DNA of 64,000 bases from Rosa chinensis. Taxonomy: Eukaryota; Streptophyta; Magnoliopsida; Rosales; Rosaceae. Made by a program: the position numbers and the translations under genes. Below are positions 58,594-64,000 of the stretch, in pieces; position 1 is the stretch's first letter, and each line of letters opens with the position of its first letter. Where the stretch lies: contig NC_037088.1 in assembly GCF_002994745.2 (NCBI RefSeq), positions 59,228,397-59,292,396 of the forward strand. Direction: 5' to 3'. The notes beneath the pieces were generated by a model. That model was not told the origin of the DNA and made no database searches. It was given only the letters and a program-made list of their open reading frames with translations.

Positions 58594-59553
58594 ATGGCCT
58601 CCTCTCGCCCTCCGCCGCCGAAGCCCCTCGATCTCGACCTCACGATCGTGTCCGCGAAGCACCTCAAGAACGTCAACTGGAAGAACGGCGACCTCAAGCC
58701 CTACGCCGTCTTCTGGGTCGACCCGGACCGCCGCCTCGCCACCAAATCCGACGACTCCGGCTCGACCCGACCCGTCTGGAACGAGCGCTTCACTCTCCCC
58801 CTCTCCCTCTCCCTCCACGACTCCTTCCTCACCCTCGAAATCTTCCACTCCAAACCCTCCGACACTCCCAAACCCTTAGTCGGCTCTCTCCGCCTCCCCC
58901 TCAAAGACCTACCCGACCCGGACGACCCCACCCGAATCCGATCCTTCGAGCTCATCCGCCCCTCCGGCCGCCCTCACGGTAAGATCCGCGTAAAGCTCGC
59001 CTTCCGGGAACGACCTCCCCCGCCAGATTACCATAATACCCCTCCTCCTCCTCCGAGCTATTTCTACTCCACTGCCCCTATGCCTCCACCGCCTTCCGCT
59101 CGCGACTACAGGGCGTACTCGCCGTCGCCGTACAGCTCTTCCGTGCCAGCTTCGGCTCCAACTCCGGCAGCTTCGCCTCCGCCGCCGCCGTACCACTACA
59201 GCTCCTATTCAGATCCGTATTCGAGTTACTATCCGGGGTACTACTCCAGCGCGCCGCCGCCGATGCCACCGAGGCCCTTCTTCGATCGGCCAGTGAACTA
59301 CGGCGGGCCAGGTGGGCCGTCCGGTGGGCCTTCTGCGCCTCTGGAGTACTCACACTATGATCAGAAGCCAAAGAGCGGGAAGATGGGGTTGGGAACCGGA
59401 TTGGCTGTGGGCGCAGTGGCCGGAGCTCTAGGTGGACTGGCATTGGAAGAAGGAATAAGGTATGAAGAAGATAAGATTGCTGACAGGGTTGAGAATGACT
59501 TGGAGCGTGAGCAGCTGCGTGACGATTACAGCAATTATCGGGCCGATTATTGA
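58594..59553 (+). CDS. SRC2: SRC2-like C2-domain protein
   Basis: Intronless, 319 residues; ATG at 58594 in a strong context (CACCACCATGGCC), preferred over an upstream in-frame ATG at 58474 that lies in the leader. The C2 domain covers about residues 12-145 (LDLTIVSAKHLKNVN, LKPYAVFWVDPD, PVWNERFTLPL, FLTLEIFH, FELIRPSGRPHGKIRVKLAF). A Pro/Tyr/Ser-rich linker (about 150-255) follows. Then a Gly/Ala-rich hydrophobic segment (GLGTGLAVGAVAGALGG, about 263-280) may span or dip into a membrane. The tail is acidic. Plant SRC2 proteins are cold-responsive, calcium-binding and associate with ER or plasma membrane. The coding region is much more GC-rich than its surroundings. Confidence 0.93.
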   Translation: MASSRPPPPKPLDLDLTIVSAKHLKNVNWKNGDLKPYAVFWVDPDRRLATKSDDSGSTRPVWNERFTLPLSLSLHDSFLTLEIFHSKPSDTPKPLVGSLRLPLKDLPDPDDPTRIRSFELIRPSGRPHGKIRVKLAFRERPPPPDYHNTPPPPPSYFYSTAPMPPPPSARDYRAYSPSPYSSSVPASAPTPAASPPPPPYHYSSYSDPYSSYYPGYYSSAPPPMPPRPFFDRPVNYGGPGGPSGGPSAPLEYSHYDQKPKSGKMGLGTGLAVGAVAGALGGLALEEGIRYEEDKIADRVENDLEREQLRDDYSNYRADY

Positions 59554-62500
59554 TGATTGGATTGGATGGAGTTTAGGTACGCTTTAAGTACTGAAGCTCA
59601 ATGATAAGTTGTGGTTTCGCAGTGTTTGTGTATATATATTTATGTGGAATTTGATGTACTGTTTGTTGCTTTGAGTGTTTGAAGTGAGACGAAAGTTTTT
59701 ATGGATGCAATGTTCTATCTAAACAATAAATGCATGGTTACTGTTACCTATCTTGTTACTTATTATAATTTGGGAATGTGTTAGCCTATCGAATAGAATG
59801 ATTGCGTCTCTCTTGGATTGATTTCAAGTCCTTGTTTCCATTGTTATGTGGCAAAGAGACTGTTATTTGGATTGTTAACAATAGAGGAAAGAATCCTGTT
59901 GAGTGGAGCATTAGAATGAATGTAAGATAAGGGCTTAGTGTGAACCTCTGAATAACTTGGTGTGATGCCAGCAAGGGATGATCACTTATCCTCCAACTTC
60001 AGATCTCAACTTTCAGTTTAATTGGCATATAGTCACTAAGAGCATCTACCCCTACTGCCGTGGACTACGGGAGAACAAATCATCTGCGCCTAATATTGTA
60101 AAAATTAAAAACAGTCCAAATGCAGAGAGGGTGTTGTCTCTGAGTATATAGAGTAAGAAGAAGAGGTGGGTGAAGGTTTAAGATTCTTCAATCATTTGTC
60201 ATCACAAATAGGTTGCTATATCAAATAGGAAAGTTGACTGTCTGCATTCTGGTAGTACTTGAACCACTGCTAAATAGGTCTTCCTATCTTTGCTACAGGG
60301 CCTTGATTTATTTGTTCAGCTGATGGAATCGCTAAAGAGTAAGTTACGACTTAGGACTTGGGAGTAAGGGTGTGATTCTAGTTTTGTTAAGCTGGTTTAC
60401 ATTCAATTTGTTTCAATTGTTTGGAAGCTCTATCTTCTCTGCCATTTGGCGTTTGTATGGTGCATTTTCTGATTGCTTCTAAGTTCCTCTCCTCTAAACT
60501 ATGTACATTGCAGATATGCAGTGCTGGATTGTTATGGAAAATTTGAATTCTGATCCTTCTGGTAATCCTTAGATTGAAAGCAAACAATTCTTAATTTGTA
60601 TTTCTGCTTGCAAGTCAAAATGCATATTGCAGTTTGGAGTATAGCATGTATATGGATATATAGGTAGGATTTGTGGTAATGTTTGGTGCTTTTGAGTGGT
60701 TGTTTGCTGACTGAAGGAAGATAGGGGTTGGGGGTCTTAACTTGGCAGACGAAAGCATATATGTTTGATTGAAAGCAGCATAAAGGAGGGGGGGATGGCG
60801 CGCGCGCATGGTGGGATAGGGTTGGACAATTTAGATGCGAACTTAGCTTTAGATGTCGCATTTTCTTTTTATAGGTGAGAGAGCCATCAAGTTTTCTATT
60901 GGCATGACTGGTGTGTTTGAATATAGAAAGGAGAAATGAGGTGAAGTGAGAAGTTTCTGGTGGTGAATGGAGCGAGCGTAAGGTCATTTTTCTCATTACA
61001 ACTGATGGGACTTGAGATGTGGCTGACGACATGTATTCTAGTAATTTACGAACCACTGTCAAATATCTCTTGAAACTTATTGATTTGCTAAGGTGATATT
61101 AAAATCAGGACAGGGTTTAATTTATTTCTAAAAGCCAAGGTTCTATGTTACTCATTGCCTAATCGGTATTTAGGTTGTCACTGGCTTTGGTACATTCCAA
61201 ATCCTATCCCCCGGACTATGATAAGTCACCGTTTTATATAGACAGAACTCATCAAATATGCCTACTTGATTCAGCTTATATACATTGTTACAATTGACAT
61301 TATAAGTTGTATTTCTTGATGTGCATCAATATGCATATTCTTTTCTTTCATTCAAGTGAAGTTAGCACATCATTTGGAATTTTTTTGCGTTGCTGGGTAT
61401 GAGGGTTGGATTTACGTGGTTTCAAATTATGCCTCATATTATGCGCACACCAAGTGTGCGCGGTGCTGAGGCCTTGAGAAAGTAAATAAACAATGAGTCG
61501 TATAGTTTTATACTAGTAACGTTTTCTATGAATCTAGGATCTTTATTGTAAGAAATTGATAGTTATGGAGCAGTACCACATGTAAGAACTTGGTAAATGT
61601 ACCTAGGATCGTGTCTTTCGGTTGGGGTCCAACCCTCACTCACATGGACAGTCATCGGAGACATGAACCTGTGTGTTTTTTCAACCTGCAAAAATAAACT
61701 GGTGTATAACTCTCTAGAAAGACCTTATCTGTGTTTTCTCTCCCCTTTCTGTTTGAGGATCGGGGGCACTTCCACCCTCCTTGGGTATCTCAAATCTGAG
61801 GCCTGATGCCTCTTTTTTCCCTGTTTTACTTGTTTTCTTCTTGTTTTCCGTCAGTTTTTTTCCTTATTTTCCTATCGTCGACTCGTTACTTCCTTATTCC
61901 ATATATTATTCTCTAGTTCTGCTCGATTCGATTCTTCTGATCGTCAAGGGTTGCCTTTTTCCGTCTTTCCTCAGCCCAAGGGATCATAATCTTATTCTCA
62001 TTTATACCAATGTAAAAGTTCATCACAAAAAAGACATTTCTCATCAAAATTATGTGCCAAGTTATTTTAAAACAAAATTGGCCAAGACAAATTTAAAGTT
62101 CTTTTTACCTTTATTTGATCTTTCTTTTTCTTTTTTATCCGGCGATATAATTTAATGGTTAAGACAATTCATTTCTTAAATCACTATTTAGAAGATATAT
62201 CTATTTACACCATTAACAAGTAAAATAATCCATTTCACATAAATATCCAGTCCAAAAGGCAACCCCACAGACAGAAAAGATCGATCAAAACATCACAAAC
62301 TCAAATCAGAGCTACATTCATAAACATACATGCTTCTTGAAATCAACATGATAAAATATTGAAATGAATAAACATAGGTGCCCTCAATCAACTCATTTTG
62401 ACCATTGCAATTTGCAAGATAATCTATTCCAAAGAGTGGAGCACATAATGGAAGAGGGAACCCAATTTTCTTTCATGTTTTTTCACTTTTTGTTCCACAG

Positions 62501-63830
62501 CCAATATATTGTTAATACATGCATTTCCAATTTTCTGGTAGATATATTGGAAGCACAATCATGGCGTTCAATGTACTCCCAAAAGACATTGATTTCTTTT
62601 AGAAAGAATGCTCAATTGGAGTTGGAATTGGATTTCAATCACCTTTGATGTGAAATTCTTGGGTTGATGCTTGAGTAGACACCATTAATGGACAAATTCT
62701 CAATAGATTAACGGTTTTATGGCAAAAATTAAACAAAGTTGCCTTTGTCCACTCGTGGGTACGTACAAGCACAAATTCTAGCCCTCTTTCAGTGTATGTA
62801 AATGTAGGACATAATTTGCTCGTTTCTTCCTTGACTTAGATTGATTGTGACAATATTAGATCAAGATAGCTTTACAAGCGAAAGGGACAAAATAGATTAC
62901 GGTGATAATACAAAGCTAGCTACAAGAAATAAACTCTGTACTCAAGTAAGAATAGCAATTTAAGATAACTAGTGTAAATAACTCATGAAGTATATGATAG
63001 CTACATTTTCACCAAGCTTCTGTTTTTCTTTCCCAATTGCATAATCAAATGTTTAGGTTCAAGATCTGTTCTCCAAACGCTATCTTTGTAAAACGTCAAT
63101 CGAATGATTAGAAATATTCTAGATATCGTATATTTATGGTTATTCATTTCTTTGATTTAGTTAGTAGATAAAATGATCTTGACTTGGTCCACTTTTTTTT
63201 TCTTTACGTGTTTGAGTTGGAAAAAACAATTTTCAAAATGAGTCCTTTTGATCGATAGAAGGAGATGGACCGGAGAAACTAGACCGGTGGAAAAATTGAA
63301 ATGAGTCCTCTTAAATCATTTGCTGATAAAATTACTCTTAATGAGATGAGAATCACAATATAATTTGAAGTGACTAGCTATTTGAAATGACCAGCACGCA
63401 CCAAACAAACTATCATCAGGTTAATTTCTGCAGATTTCAAAGATTCTAAGTGGAGGTTTCTAGTGATGACCGAATGATTCCAGTGAAGTGTACAAGGGCA
63501 TATGAATGTCATATCATATCCTATATATCTAGCTACGTTGAATTAGCGAGTGGTTATGGTTACATTCTTTCCTGCAATTGATTGATCCTGAAGAGAACAA
63601 TAATCAATAATTACCGTACCGTATTCATCTTCTACTGCTCCCCACCAACAAAATGTGTTGCACTCATGCATTGCATTTTCCTTAATATACTTGATCTCCC
63701 CTTCTACCTAGCTAGGTATGGCTAGGTTTTAATTTCTTCGTTTCTCGATCATCATCTGTATATGATTTGCATATTATATGTATATATTCAATTCCTTAAT
63801 CTGGTTAAAAGCATTATTAATTTGTAAAAG
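59554..63830. other. Intergenic region to the right edge
   Basis: The 3' UTR of the SRC2-like gene probably ends near 59730 (an AATAAA at 59725). Beyond that there are many short frames but none with recognisable domains, and no transposon ends that I can support. (CG)n-like GCGCGCGC at 60800-60807 is notable only for base composition. Confidence 0.45.
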
Positions 63831-64000
63831 AAAAGTGTTTCGATCAGTACTCTAACAGATATTATGTCCTCATGAAATGGATTTAGCTTTGTATACTCTA
63901 GATAACTCTTATTTTCTTAGAAAAGTGTTTCGATCAGTACTCTAACAGATATTATGTCCTCATGAAATGGATTTAGCTTTGTATACTCTAGATAACTCTT
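63831..64000 (+). repeat. 90-bp direct repeat at the window edge
   Basis: AAAAGTGTTTCGATCAGTAC... occurs at 63831 and again at 63921; the second copy is cut by the window end after 80 bases. All visible positions agree. The array may continue to the right. Confidence 0.95.

Noticed and set aside
58564..59443. Several minus-strand frames
   Set aside because: They arise from the GC-rich SRC2-like coding region on the other strand.

Overview
This is plant nuclear DNA: split genes with GT-AG introns, a U12-type intron, dense nested transposable elements and no bacterial-type operons. The gene set and repeat types would fit a dicot, and the repeat style suggests Rosaceae (strawberry or rose relatives); the family assignment is inference from memory only.

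Left part (1-16.9 kb), all genes on the minus strand. The 5' exons of SPC25, a signal peptidase complex subunit, lie at 1373-1989 and contain an unusual AT-AA U12-type intron. Next is a complete 11-exon PXN gene (peroxisomal NAD carrier, 2670-11633). A 5.2 kb Ty1/copia element with identical LTRs sits in its intron 3 in sense orientation. Then comes a complete S-type anion channel gene of the SLAH2/SLAH3 type (12558-14908) with a 28-nt microexon. SPC25 and PXN have consecutive locus numbers in Arabidopsis (At2g39960, At2g39970), so this looks like conserved microsynteny.

Middle part (16.9-37.4 kb) is transposon territory. A gag-only LTR element (16931-21433) has its right LTR split by a gene-capturing TIR element (18715-21029) that carries the first exon of a RABA/Rab11 GTPase. 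After it come an F-box pseudogene and two SINEs. A large non-coding LTR element (26573-37362) holds a LINE fragment, and its right LTR is split by a CACTA element (31772-37271). The CACTA element in turn holds a TIR element with a further MITE inside it, so the nest is at least four levels deep.

Right part (25.2-59.6 kb) carries, on the plus strand, a dispersed cluster of small intronless genes encoding divergent C2-like proteins: 25232, 38228, 46300 (frameshifted), 55264 (pseudogene) and 56728. It ends in a canonical SRC2-like C2-domain gene at 58594. The 38228 and 46300 units are segmental duplicates. The promoter of the second has been filled by a TTA-flanked MITE, two non-LTR retroelements, a repeat-rich element and a second copy of the gene-capturing element. 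An older degenerate copia element (47881-54389) lies between the last C2-like units. From 59.6 kb to the end I see no convincing gene; a 90-bp direct repeat runs off the right edge.
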